Part shown: piece by piece, positions 52,000 to 63,060 of the stretch
Layout: each line of letters starts with the position of its first letter
Numbering within the stretch: the stretch's first letter is position 1
DNA from: Thelonectria olida
Taxonomy: Eukaryota; Ascomycota; Sordariomycetes; Hypocreales; Nectriaceae
NCBI GenBank assembly: GCA_020736575.1
Contig: JAGPYM010000023.1
Span: forward strand, 555,292-619,291
Reading direction: 5' to 3'
DNA: 64,000 bases
Position numbers and translations under genes: made by a program
The notes under the pieces: generated by a model
Seen by the model: only the letters and a program-made list of their open reading frames with translations
The model's database searches: none
Told to the model about the DNA's origin: nothing

Positions 52000-52240
52000 T
52001 GGCGGGAACCCAGTTTAAGGACCCTGTTCCCGCTCCGCTGCCCCACCCTGAACAATCCGGGGAACATCCGGGCCACTTTCTGGTCCTTCGGCCTCCAAGT
52101 GCAGGGACGGAACCGGACCCAGTGGTCAAGAAACAGGCCACTGAGTCCAGTTCCGGACCCCTATCTATCTCCACATGACGAAGCTTGAACCACGATTTCG
52201 TATATTAATAATCCAGATTGGATTCCCCGGTCAAGCCTAC
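52000..52240 (+). repeat. dispersed hairpin repeat, copy C
   Basis: Longest of the three copies. Inverted core ggaaccggacccagtggtc with ggccactgagtccagttcc, then cacatgacgaagcttgaa and the AT-rich tail shared with copies A and B. It ends about 80 bp before the start codon of the MADS-like gene, so it could supply promoter or leader sequence. Confidence 0.75.
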
Positions 52241-52318
52241 AAGTTCCGTCAGGATCGAATCAACCATTTAAACTTTCCGTGCTGTCACATCCAGAATCAC
52301 CTTATCGCACAACTTAGT

Positions 52319-52721
52319 ATGAATAACGTCTCGCCTTCTTCATCACCTTCGCTAAAAAAGCGAGATCGTGGAAACGAGAATTTTGCCCGAGCAACCCAAC
52401 GTTTAATGAAAAGATGTAATCAGATGAGTCGTCGTTATGAAACAGATGTTTACGTTGTGTTGCGTCGGAAAAACAGGCACTATGATTATAACTCTACTAC
52501 CGATCCTTCATTTCCCACTCCAATAGCTGAGATTGTATGTCTTATTACCTTGGCGTTCGCCGTGCACTTGCTTACTGTCAAAGGAGCGAGTTTATCCTTT
52601 GGCTGTGAGAAGGGTTCCACAGCATTTCCAAGGGCAAAAACAAGGGGGGGAAGGAAGCACTAATGAGGCGTCAAACGATGGTGGGGAAGATAGCCATGCA
52701 GCTGTAGAAACCAGAGCGTAG
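52319..52721 (+). CDS. small MADS-like protein, two exons
   Basis: Exons 52319-52534 and 52584-52721 (intron 52535-52583, GTATGT to CAAAG), 117 aa. Residues about 15-60 resemble the N-terminal part of a MADS/SRF DNA-binding domain: RGNENFARATQRLMKRCNQM with basic helix, then ETDVYVVLRRKNRHYDYNS as the central strand, then PTPIAEIERVYP. The C-terminus is Gly/Glu/Asp-rich and disordered. Such short MADS-like proteins form an expanded, poorly known group in some ascomycetes. A second member is at 62183. Confidence 0.65.
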
Positions 52722-53812
52722 AGAATTTGCATCTTTGTGGTAGCGTTTAATGCAGAACTCTTTTAGTGTTGGTGAGCAGCACTGGTCAAAGAGAAAAAAA
52801 ACCAAAAACAGTGATCTAGAATGGGTTGTAGTAAAATCTAATTGGGTACGCTGCTTACGTCTACAGTTTTTTTGGGCGGCTGGTGCTGTAGGGTATGTGA
52901 ATAAAGAACAGCGGCCACTGGCGGCAAAATGAGATGACCAATGAGCACATCCCACGCCAGCAAAAGGCAGCCCAACCAACCAACCACATCACCGCATATT
53001 GCAAAGCCCTCCTCAATGAAATCACGTGCAGACACACGTGATACACGCGTAATACGCCTCGCTTGACCTGAGAGGGAGGGCGCTTGCTCCGGGTCTATGT
53101 CTATGGCCAGAGCCTCCCGGTACCCCTGAAATGGGGCATAGCGCGTCGCAGGTGCGTTAGGTAGCTTGCTAATCGCAGCACGTGACGACGATCATTAAGG
53201 CCCTGGCTCGGCTTCGTTGGCAAGGGGCGGGCCGCTCGGCCCGGGACCGATCCAGCGGCTAAGGAACCACGAAAGTGTTCGGCAATCCAGGTGTGTCAGC
53301 AAGCCCAACCAACACAGAGATTAAGAACAGCAATACGAGCAGACCATGGCATGCGGTATGTGAATCCACAATCAAAACCGCCAGTGTGTGGAGCCCAAAC
53401 CACACTTGAAAATAGAGCATAAGATGTCTGTTTCAAAAACCCCTTGGGCAACTCCCAGGACCTCTAAAACCATCGCCTCATTGAAAATGAAGAGGCCCAG
53501 GCGTGCCTTCCACACAGCGCCCGTCAATTAAGGAGAGCCGCCAATGAAATCAGCAGGTTGGGATAAAATATAATAAGAAAATTTCATAGTTAATCTTAGA
53601 ACACTCCAGACCCTCGACCACGAGATGATAAATCAACAAGCTATTGAAACCCGGCACTCGACCCTCGATGCCCATTTCCCTAGGGCAATGACCGCTTGTA
53701 AAACTGGAGTAGAAAGAGACATGAACTTGCCGTAAGCGTAAAATATTCGGCTGCTTGAGGCTGGAGCAACAGGGGGCGTCAAGGTCCGACCTGGGAGCGC
53801 GAGTAATGACCA
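52722..53812. other. no gene recognised
   Basis: Only short ORFs on both strands. 53190-53280 is locally GC-rich but folds into no RNA I can name. Confidence 0.45.
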
Positions 53813-54647
53813 TCAACAAGGCTGTGGTAAAGATGAGTAGCTAGGGAGAGACGGGGCCAAGCTCGGTTGTCCACCTGAATTCAGGGCAATTTCTGAATGA
53901 TGGCTGGGTTGCCGACTCTCTGGAGGCCGATATCCTACTATCGAATTGATCATGAACAGGATGCCATATGGCGATACCAAGTTCGGGAGGTTTCCAGTAG
54001 CCGAAAGCGCAATTGCCGTCGCTGAGGCTGCAATAACAGCAACACTGATACCCATGGAATGGATAACCATATGACAAGGCGCTTGGTTCGATGATTTCTT
54101 GGATGGTATCATGTAAAGAGTGTAGGCGGTAACCAATACGGTTGCAACTTGAGACGTAAGTGGTATCACATATGCCACTTCGATGGGAATCGAATCTCCA
54201 CGAACGAGTGAGAAGATGACAATCGAAACGACTGCAACACATTCGAGGGTTGCCGTACATATCCACCACGCTTCCTGCCCAACCGCCTCCGCGAAGATAT
54301 AGATAATCGCAGTGACCTAGATCATCATCTCAGATTAACAATGCTGCAACCCAAAGACTTCAACTCACCTGAGTCGTGGCAATTCCCCATAAGGACATTG
54401 TGACTAAGAGGTTGTGCACAGATCTCGCAAGAACCCACGGGAGCTTGATCCCTCGACTGTTTTCTAGGGAAAACAGGATCAAGACTGCCAGCTCCAGTAC
54501 GCCCCAAGTTGCCAGCAAGCCTTTGAGGTACTTCTCCCGCCACCACAATGCATTAAACTTGACGCCGATGAAAAGACAGACGCAAAATATCGAAAGGGCG
54601 GACAGCAGGTAGGCGTCACCTCTCTGATATTTAGTAAGACCGTCCAT
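53813..54647 (-). CDS. seven-transmembrane-like protein
   Basis: Exons 54647-54369 and 54316-53813 (intron 54317-54368, GTGAGT to GATCTAG), 260 aa, frames joining at a codon boundary. About seven hydrophobic segments: YLLSALSIFCVCLFIGV, WGVLELAVLILFSL, LLVTMSLWGIATTQVTAIIY, CTATLECVAVVSIVIFSLV, VIPLTSQVATVLVTAYTLYM, ISVAVIAASATAIALSA and YGILFMINSIVGY, then a short Ser/Pro-rich tail. Topology fits small fungal 7TM proteins of unknown function. No GPCR signature is clear. The start Met gives a short cytosolic or lumenal N-terminus with no signal peptide. Confidence 0.7.
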
Positions 54648-55119
54648 GTTGATAGAAACGAATCTGGCAGTAGGGAATATGAATCGCAACCGGCATGGAG
54701 GCACGATGGTGAAGGGCCACGCCGGGTCTTATTTATGCTTGCAACCTGAGTCTGCAGCAAGAAAATGGCTCCACTACACCAGACAGCGCGTGATTAATGA
54801 AACAAAAGGACCAACACGAAGATGGTTGTGTGCCTCCACTCCCTCTGGGTTGCCAATCTCAGGGGTTGGGGGGATCATGACTGACTGTAAACGAACGCCG
54901 CGGTGTCCGGGGACCAGAGTCACGCCCACATGCTCAAGTGGATCAAGTTGTACCTTGAACGCGCGAAGCCCTTTGAAGTCTTCCAAGATGATGCTGTCGA
55001 GGTTGTCCTTAGGGGAATTACGAAGTAATGGGTGTGGCATTGCTTAACCTCCATGACGGCAGACTAAATACAGTAAGGACTGACAAGCGCCTCCTCGACC
55101 TCTGTTTCGTCTTCTCATT
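54648..55119. other. intergenic
   Basis: Contains an 88-codon minus-strand frame (54774-55040, ATG 55040) with a smooth composition but no known domain; it might be a small gene or an exon of something decayed. Confidence 0.35.
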
Positions 55120-56639
55120 CTAATCGCGTTGACTCTTACGACCATCCTTCGACGCCCCTTTCTTGGCCTTCTTTTCCTGGAGGAGATCATCCGCCCATTG
55201 GTCGCAGTGCTCTATTGCAGTAGCCGGGGAATGCCAGTGCCGCAGAAGGTACGACATGATCTCCGCCGGGCTGAACTCGGACTCCGGTACCTTTGCGGCA
55301 AATGCGTCCACTTGTCTCTCAACTTTTCCATCACAACCTTCCTGTTGACTAACCTCTGCAATATTACTTTCTGGTTGTCCAAACATGAAGCGGTAGATCT
55401 CCTTGGTGATGCCTCTATCAGCAAGCTGGAACTCAACCTTCAAGTCAACTCGACCAGGCCGGATCAAGGCGGGATCTAATTTTTTGGGATGATTGGTTGT
55501 CATGATGAGAACTCGATCTTCCTGGGAAGCGACACCATCGAGTGCGTTCAGGAGGCCTGAAAGAGTCACCCCTTCTTTCGTGATCTCGTGTCCATGTCGC
55601 TGTCTAAATCCTCAGGGCCAGACTCCCTAGAGCATGTGGCTCCCGCTGCGTCAATATCCTCTAACAAGACGACACATCTGTCTGGAAGCCCAGCAAATAG
55701 GCCCTTCAGCATTTGATCATTCGTGCTGGGGATGCTGACGACGTAGATATCCATATCCAATTCACCGGCAATTGACAAGCTGAAGCTGGACTTTCCGGTT
55801 CCAGGAGGGCCATATAAGAGATATCCTCGTTTGTAGGGAATTGAATGTTCAGAATACCGGCGTCTGGTTTGAGGGTCGAGAAAATCTCTAAGGTCTCTGA
55901 TGAGAGGCTCCTTTTGCTTTTGGTCGAGAATAACTGTCGAAAGAGGTCGAACAGTCACTGCTTTCTCCTTCCTCCAGCGATCGTCGCGGTGTCCATGGAT
56001 GGTCGTCTTGTTCTTTGATTCGTTGAGGTATTCAAGTCGACAGTCTTCCAAGAGGCCTTTCAGGATCCTTGAAGATCGCCCTACACAGGTGACGGAGATC
56101 TGCTCCTCTCGATGGAAGCCAACATCCACCTGTGTAGTCTGGTAGAAAAGCAAGTTTTTCTTGTACCAGAAGCAAAAGGAACCTTCCCAGGGGGCATATC
56201 GGAGAGCTTTTTTGGTGCGGGTGTCATGGCCTTCATGAGCTTCTTGCTTCGTCCTGACTTTGGCGAGAAGGGAACGAGCGGCATCATCCAATCCACGAGA
56301 TGAGATCCAGGTTTGTATCATGTCGTACGTTTCGTCAGAGTGTTTGATGTGGACCGTCGATGCTTGCAGAGGTGAGCCCGGGTCCTGTCAATTCATTTCC
56401 AAGGACTTACTGAAGTGTTCAATGAACCACGATCTCAATTGAAACACATACGGTTTCAAGAACGCAGCCAATGCAAAGACGCACATCAGATGAGTATAGC
56501 CAGTCAAGTTGCCACTGAGGGCCTGGCTGACGGTACTGGTGATGTTTGTGAAGCCAGGAAGGAAGAGATCCAAGACCGACATCTGTTGGAACAGTGCCTC
56601 TTGGATGAGAGGAGGGCTGATGTTGCTGAGAAGCGTCAT
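55120..56639 (-). pseudogene. BCS1-like AAA ATPase, frameshifted
   Basis: Exon 1 56639-56411, intron 56363-56410 (GTAAGT to GCAAG), exon 2 from 56362. N-terminal hydrophobic segment (MCVFALAAFLKPYVF) then the BCS1 N-domain (SSRGLDDAARSLLAK; the FWYKKNL and RRYSEHSIPYKRGYL regions), as in mitochondrial-type BCS1 and its many fungal paralogs. The AAA domain has Walker A GPPGTGKSS (about residues 261-269) and Walker B CVVLLEDIDAA (about 310). The frame then breaks: in a G4 run (55569-55572 on the plus strand as CCCC) one base appears to be missing, giving an early TGA at 55566. The next frame carries the rest ([33 protein letters not shown]). One frameshift separates it from a full protein of about 500 aa; assembly error is possible. 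Confidence 0.8.
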
Positions 56640-57568
56640 GACGAACAATGATGTTGAGAGTGAAGGATCGCAAAGTGTGAGACTTTGGAAGTGATGTGGG
56701 GAACAAGAGGGAAACAAGCACCATCCCAGGGGGAACATCGGCATTCTTATTCCTTTCAGAGTTCCTTCAATGGATCAGCCGAGATGGAAACAGGCTGCGA
56801 CGTCAACAGCGCAGATGTGAAAGCAGGCCGCATCAAGAGCGGCCGTGTTCTGTAGGCATGCAGCCAAGCGTGCTCATTGCAAGACACTCTGCAAGAGCAA
56901 TCAGCCTGCGAGCCACATGCAGTTCCCTATCCGATTTAGCTCCGCATCAGTCTCAGCCGAAAACGCCGCGTATATCGCAATCACATCCAGTTGGATGACC
57001 TTGCATGCGAACCCATAATGAACACCAGAGGGGGATGTGCTCTCCTACTAGCCACCGGAGGAAGGGAACTGTTGGTACCAGGGTTTTGAATCTTTGGCCC
57101 CCAAAGTGGATTTGACAACGGCGCTCTGTTGTCTCTCCCCAATGCGTCGACTCCCCGCAATGAGCCTTCATCAATGAAGAGGAAGCCGATGAACAATCCA
57201 CCAGTCATGATAATGGCGATCACGAAACCAACGAAGCATGAAGACGGAGAAGGTGGCGATGGTTCGGGTAAGGAGGAGGCTGATACTTATGACATCAAGC
57301 CAGTAGAGGCCGATAGCGCACATTAGTAACTGACATTGTTGTCCATTTTTTGACTTTTCTTGGCAACTGATGAGATAGATCTATATAGAGTACATACCTT
57401 AAAGTACATAGCTTCTTGAAGTTTAAAGAGAGACTATGCGTAGAGAGGAAGAGAGTTGTGCTCAACACTGTACCTGACTGGTTCCAGTCACGCGCTATAC
57501 GCAATTGTAAACACCCAACCCTACTACGTTTCTTACCTGGCTGAAGCCCACTTTCTCAGGCTGACACA
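56640..57568. other. intergenic
   Basis: Upstream of both flanking genes (divergent). ORFs at 56953-57326 are short and unremarkable. Confidence 0.45.
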
Positions 57569-58693
57569 ATGGTCGTTCAAGGCTGTCTACTGGTAGGTAG
57601 CGTACCGCTCGAGAGTACTCAGGAAGCGCTACGATATTGCAGTGAGGGCCTCCGGGGTCTTCTGCAGCGCTTACCTGACGGGGAGACCGAAGAACGAAAC
57701 TACTTTGTTAAGTTTCAAGCATCGAAGTTTCCTGCGATTATGCGATCCGGATTCGTTGATAATGCGCCAGCAACGAAGACTGATTTCACCGACGAACAGC
57801 TGGCTCAAGGCCAGCGTGAGGTAGAAGAGACAGACCTAAAGACTGGATACGACGAAGCAGCGATCAAGAGCTACTCGGTGTTTAGGCAGCTCAAGGCAGA
57901 TGGCATCATCGAACAAGACGTCAAGTTTCAAGTGTCACTTCCTACTGTACCATCGCCAACGTAGTTGGACTACTCATTGAGGAAGATTTTCGTCCTCTTG
58001 TGGAATTTATCTATGAAAAGGCACTTTTCAAGGCACTACAAACAATTCAGGATGTCATACCCCATGAAGACCTTGCCATTCAAATTGATCTGGGTATGGA
58101 TATGGCCTACTGGGAAGGGACAGTTTTCAAGCCATGGTTCTCTGACAGACGATATGTCATTGACTACATTGGGCGCATGATCTCGTGTGTTCATCGCGAT
58201 GTTGACCTTGGACTCCATTATTGCTATGGTAAGACATACACGCAGTTTGATGTGGGACATAAGCTCACGCGCAATAGGCGACATGGAACACAAGCACTTT
58301 GTTGAACCGACGTCCCTTAGATCCATCACAGATCTCCATCGACAAATCGCAGAAGTAAATCTGCGATCCATTCAGTGGATCCATTGCCCTGTTCCTCTGA
58401 GTGCAATGGGAAATCTTGAGGACTTCTTCGCACCCTTATCAACACTAGGTCGGTATTTAGATCAGACAAAGTTATACCTTGGACTCGTTCATCCCCACGA
58501 TCTCGAAGGCACCAAAACAAGGATCGCAGCCGCCGAAAAAGTCCTAGCTGAGTTTGGGGTAGCCACGGAATGCGGCTGGGGAAGAATTACACGTCCAGGC
58601 GATCTACAGAGTATTATGGATATTTGTCGAGAGGTCTCAGGCTGCTCCGTGACAAAGGGCGACGAGGTCTGCGAGACACGAAGCAAAGGTTGA
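57569..58693 (+). pseudogene. MetE/UROD-superfamily-like protein, frameshifted
   Basis: ATG 57569 begins VQGCLLVGSVPLESTQEALR, then LLQRLPDGETEERNYFVKFQ, the start typical of fungal proteins related to cobalamin-independent methionine synthase / uroporphyrinogen decarboxylase (UROD/MetE-like). At about 57940-57962 (after VSLPT) the frame shifts, with a TAG at 57962; the continuation NVVGLLIEEDFRPLVEFIY is in another frame. An intron 58229-58277 (GTAAGA to AATAG) joins cleanly into GDMEHKHFVEPTSL and the C-terminal ATECGWGR motif, ending at 58693. Expected role is a methyl- or carboxyl-transfer TIM-barrel enzyme of unknown substrate. No splice I can see repairs the central break. Confidence 0.7.
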
Positions 58694-59662
58694 GCACGAA
58701 TAGTTATCTGTGAAGATACGATAATGGAGCTTGCATTCAGTCATATGAATTGATTCAAACGAAAGCCCCGTGACTTGGTCCCATGTCATCGTACACCGGA
58801 GCGTGAAAGAATAATCGCATTCAATTGTGAGCTTACTCTCGATTCTGATTTCAAAGATCGTGGCTATTGAATTGATCAGCCCTGCTCTTGCGAGCTGAGA
58901 GGATGGCAAACAGCTACGTGGAGATGGACAGGTCGTGCGAGTTGTACTGCACCCTCCTTGTCCAACCGAGTACTGCAATTACTACTGTCATATGGGTGAT
59001 TCATGGTTCTGCTTCTTCACAGATTTTACTTTCACGGACAATTTGTTAGGTCACTTATGTAGCCATAACTATCACAATCATATTAAGAGGATGCCGGTTT
59101 TGATCAGGGAAGTGCATCATGTCTGCGAAAGTCTTTCGGTCGAACGCCCACTTACGAACCATGCCCGCTATCATTACAGGACGGGGTTTCGCTGATGACA
59201 CTCCATTACTAATGAAAACTGACCTGGGGCGGGGGGGAGAGGGGTGGTTGGTCTCGTAGGATCCACTTCTGGGCAGGCTTGGAGGGGACAAAACTGACTT
59301 TCTTCCACCTATTGACCCAAGGACCAAAAGTGGAAGCACACATCATATGGTCCAGAAATGACCATGATCAAACTTGCATGTTCTGCAGCCAGAGCACCAG
59401 GCTGAAACTTCTTTTCCTTAAATCTCCGATCCTCATACATAGCTGTCTCTCCCTACTGCCTCCGAGTGACGATGCATTTGTTCCTTCTCCCCTTTGCTTC
59501 GCCCCCCGTCCGAAGATGATGAAACGAAAAGGTTATCAGTTATGTTAAAAGATCTAAGTTGCCTACGTCTGAGAGGAGCACAGCTCCTTACATAGTATCC
59601 ACATCCCAGCCACCAGCAGATCGGACCATCTTAGTCATACGGTCTCAACAGAAGAAGCCGCC
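58694..59662. other. no gene recognised
   Basis: Short ORFs only. The stretch before 59663 ends in a good start context (gccgccatg). Confidence 0.45.
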
Positions 59663-60533
59663 ATGATTAGACAGCAGGCTGAGAAGAGACCGCGTCCTAC
59701 GATCCAAGAGACGATTCGGAAGAGAGAGCTGGCTCGGAAGAGAGAGGCGATCCAGAAGAAGAGGGAGGCGATCCAGGCCGAACTGGCTTCCCAACCGAGC
59801 TTCCAGCGTGCTGGCCTTGACTTTCAGCATGCTCAGCATGCACAATACGCACAGCAGTCACAGCAGATGCCGCTGTCGATGGCAAACTCCGTGCCCCAGG
59901 TTCCGCAAATCTCTCCCGACGAGTACGACCTGGCTGGAATCAGCATAAACGAGCTGATGTAATTCCAGCACCATATCCTCCGTCGCCTTTCTGACTTGAT
60001 TTAGGCCTACCGACGAAGACCACGAAGCAGAGAACGAGGAGACAAAGCAGAACATCGAGACGATAATGCTGTTGCTTGAATCCAATGGCAAGAAGCTAGA
60101 CATGTGGGTGCTGTCGGCCGAGCCACGAGGGAACACTAATGACAGGTAGAACATCTGGCAGGGCGCTTCAAATTTCGGCCAAGGAGGTAACCAAGTTCGT
60201 CGCATCTACCCTGAAGAGAGCGGAAACAACTGCTGACTGCGACAACAGCTCACAAATCAGAGACCAAAGGTGAGTCGTCACACCGGTGATGACGCCTACG
60301 CTACTTTTCTGACAGCATTACCTGCATAGACTCTCCAATCTTGAGAAGACGTAAGCCTATACTGGCTAGCAATAAAAAGCAGGAGCTCACATTCCACCAG
60401 ATGCATCGCGAAGTTCAGCGAGGTGGGAGCAGCCGTGAAGGAAATAGGAACAAGTGTGAAAGAGATTAGTGGCACGTTTGGTTCAACCGGGGACCAACTC
60501 TTGTTCGACCCGACGACACTGTCGAGTTCATGA
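59663..60533 (+). CDS. uncharacterised protein, five exons
   Basis: Exons 59663-59958, 60005-60103, 60150-60269, 60330-60350 and 60401-60533, giving 222 aa; all phases agree and each intron is 46-60 nt (donors GTAATT, GTGGGT, GTGAGT, GTAAGC). Residues 1-40 are a highly charged Arg/Lys/Glu helix (TIQETIRKRELARKREAIQ), followed by a Gln-rich stretch (HAQHAQYAQQSQQ), an acidic DEYDLAGISINELM and long amphipathic helices (TKQNIETIMLLLESNGKK; VGAAVKEIGTSVKEI). I do not recognise the family. Composition suggests a coiled-coil scaffold or nuclear regulator. The exon of only 21 nt is the weakest part. Confidence 0.6.
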
Positions 60534-61323
60534 GTCGACTTTCGCACTGGGACGGAAAGCGAGCCTTGGGGGGGCGGCTAAGACCAGCGAGGTCGACCCA
60601 GCAATGTACATATACTTGATGCGTACGATGAGCACCGCGATCAGTTTGATTTGCAATGTGAATACTACTAGTAGACACGTCCACACAGTCACTGTTTCTT
60701 TGTGAGCATGCATATGCCGTAAAGTGCAGCTTGCACGAGGAACGATCAGCTTGCTATCGTCGCGAGCTCGTCAGTAGCGGATCAAGGGTAGCGAGGCCAA
60801 CTGATAAGCCGTTACTGGCTGTGGTTTAGGTAGTCGTCCGATGGTACTGCACATGCGACATAGCGCGAGGTACGAAGTACGAAGGAGCAAACATTCATAT
60901 TTAACGTTGCGAACTTCTACGGCAGACACGTCGGTCTAGGACTGGCCGAGTTTGATGATTTCTTCCGTCACGTATGAGTCGGGAACCCGCACCTTGTGTA
61001 CTGTACCGTACTGTATTGGACATCGAAACGCTTGCTAATACGGAGATGTATGTACTGCACTATGTAGTTATTTCGTCCAAAATACCAAGATTCGCATCCA
61101 TTTCCCGCCAACCACTTTCAGGGGCGAGCATCAGCTTGTTAGTTTCACCCGCGGTGCTCATCCTGCGCAGAATACAGGGAAGGCCGATCCATGTTGATCG
61201 CTACCCTGTAGGCGTGCGCACGATGGCTACCGGGGCTACTTACACCGGACACCACGAGAAGGTCAGCTGATTCAGTCCTACTGCTATTTGAAGCAGCATC
61301 CAATGTGCTCACTGGAGGCAGGG
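60534..61323. other. no gene recognised
   Basis: Nothing gene-like on either strand outside frames that read into the minisatellite. Confidence 0.45.
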
Positions 61324-61720
61324 AAGCATCTGAACGGTATTGGCCATCGTCCAGGCATTGCATGGCAGCATCACAGAGTGGCATCTGAACGGCATTGGCA
61401 TCGTCCAGGCATTGCATAGCAGCATCACAGAGTGGCATCTGAACGGTATTGGCATCGTCCAGGCATTGCATAGCAGCATCACAAAGTGGCATCTGAACGG
61501 TATTGGCATCGTCCAGGCATTGCATAGCAGCATCACAGAGTGGCATCTGAACGGTATTGGCATCGTCCAGGCATTGCATAGCAGCATCACAGAGTGGCAT
61601 CTGAACGGTATTGGCATCGTCCAGGCATTGCAGAGCAGCATTGCAGAGCAGCATCACAGAGTGGTGGCACAAAGTGGCATCTGAATGGTATTGACATCAT
61701 CCAGGCATCGCAGAAATGCG
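61324..61720. repeat. 54-bp minisatellite, six copies plus degenerate tail
   Basis: Exact 54-bp spacing: tcgtccaggcattgca occurs at 61347, 61401, 61455, 61509, 61563 and 61617, then decays to about 61720. Because 54 is a multiple of three, one plus and two minus frames stay open across it (for example an 18-aa unit CLDDANTVQMPLCDAAMQ on the minus strand, within an open frame 61145-61672). No start, splice or domain supports real coding. Confidence 0.9.
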
Positions 61721-62182
61721 GAAACGCTGGCAGGAGACATATAGCTCCACGTCACAGCTATGAGGTTGGAAGTCCCTGACCTGGAAGAAGAGAGAAAGCC
61801 GGCCAGACAGCTGCTGCGCGCGAGGGTTTTATATCCGCAAAAAGCTATGACGTTTTTCTCCCACGTTGGCCGTCTCCCTCCCATCAGGTGGGGCTGGATC
61901 GCTGAGGAAATGATTGAATAATCGTACGTAAAACCTCCCATCTAGCCCCCCACTCTACTGGATCTCTAACGACTTACCGTAGCAGGCCGCTCGACGGCAA
62001 CTTATGGACACTCGCCTATCGGAGGGGTGTCGATCCAGTTGTGGACGAACTGGCGTCCCCTTTTGACCTCACAACCACATGTAGCTGTATGTATAAACCT
62101 GCAGTTGTGCCCAAATATGGGTCATTCTACGGCTGGAACAGGTTGACGACCACGTCGAGCGTCGTCTGGACAAGATCTCCCA
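61721..62182. other. no gene recognised
   Basis: Intergenic DNA between the minisatellite and the second MADS-like gene. Confidence 0.45.
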
Positions 62183-63013
62183 ATGGGTGCGGTACAGCAG
62201 AACGAAGAGGCGAGGCGGAAGGCGAAAGTGCGCAAGAGCGGCCCCAGTCTTCTGAGCAAGACACAGCAGCTGGGCAAGCTGGGAAACGTCTTTGCGCTGT
62301 GCGTGTACTGGGACCCGACCAAATGCCGCTATGCGTACGCCATGCATATTCCGAAGAACGGGCGCGTCCCGAAAATGGACAGCATCGTGAGATGGATCAC
62401 CCGCAGGCAACGCATGCATAGTTGAGCCACGCTGACTGCCCATGCAGGCCAACCGACTCATCTCCGCTCGACCTTCGCAGCGAGAGAGACGAATGACACG
62501 GAGCGTCCGCAAAGATGCGGCGCCCAAGCAACCTGCAACAGATGAGATCGCAGTCGAGGTGGATGGCGATCAGGTGGTTGGATTCATCTCCCAGGACGAT
62601 GATGAGATAAGCATGGCGGCTCTGGAACCACGCGCGACCCACATTTCCCCCGAAAGCCAGCCGGACCGCGGTCTTCGATCCGCGGGGGGCAATCGCAATC
62701 GCCGCTGTCGTCCGCTGCGAGCCTGCACGGCCCCGCAGCGGAAGATGACGCCGATGCGAGCGGAGAAGAGGCTGAACCGTCACCCGACGGCATCAACGCG
62801 AGCCCGGATGTCCAACCTGATTCAGGGCCCGACTGTTCCGAAGGAGTCGAGAATGCGCCGGCCGAGCGGCGAGCTTGGTTTCCGGGCAAAGCCTGGCGCG
62901 ACCAGGCACGGCGTTTGTTGCGTTTGCTGGATGAGGCGCAAATGGTCTATGCAAGAGATCAGCAACCACAAAGGCCACGGCCACGGTCTTCGATAATGGA
63001 CATTATTAATTGA
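62183..63013 (+). CDS. second small MADS-like protein
   Basis: Exon 1 62183-62386 (68 codons), intron 62387-62447 (GTGAGA, gctgac branch, ATGCAG), then exon 2. Residues about 10-65 resemble a short MADS-type domain (ARRKAKVRKSGPSLLSKTQQ, then NVFALCVYWDPTKCRYAYAM, then PKMDSIV). After about 62560 the frame that looks natural changes: the acidic EEAEPSPDGINAS and the final WFPGKAWRDQARRLLRLLDE lie in a different frame ending at TGA 63013, so a second intron (perhaps 62572-62609) or a frameshift is needed. The alternative is to stay in the first frame to 62996, which gives a less natural Arg-rich tail. Confidence 0.5.
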
Positions 63014-63031
63014 AAGGGCAATGCCGTCTTC

Positions 63032-63060
63032 TACTGTACAGTACAGTACAGTACAGTACT
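63032..63060. repeat. 5-nt microsatellite
   Basis: Tandem gtaca units (about five) ending in gtact; a simple repeat just downstream of the MADS-like gene. Confidence 0.85.

Noticed and set aside
53190..53290. Possible tRNA or other structured RNA in a GC-rich stretch
   Set aside because: No T-loop (GTTCRANNC) and no clover-leaf pairing could be found. I found no tRNA gene in the window by eye.
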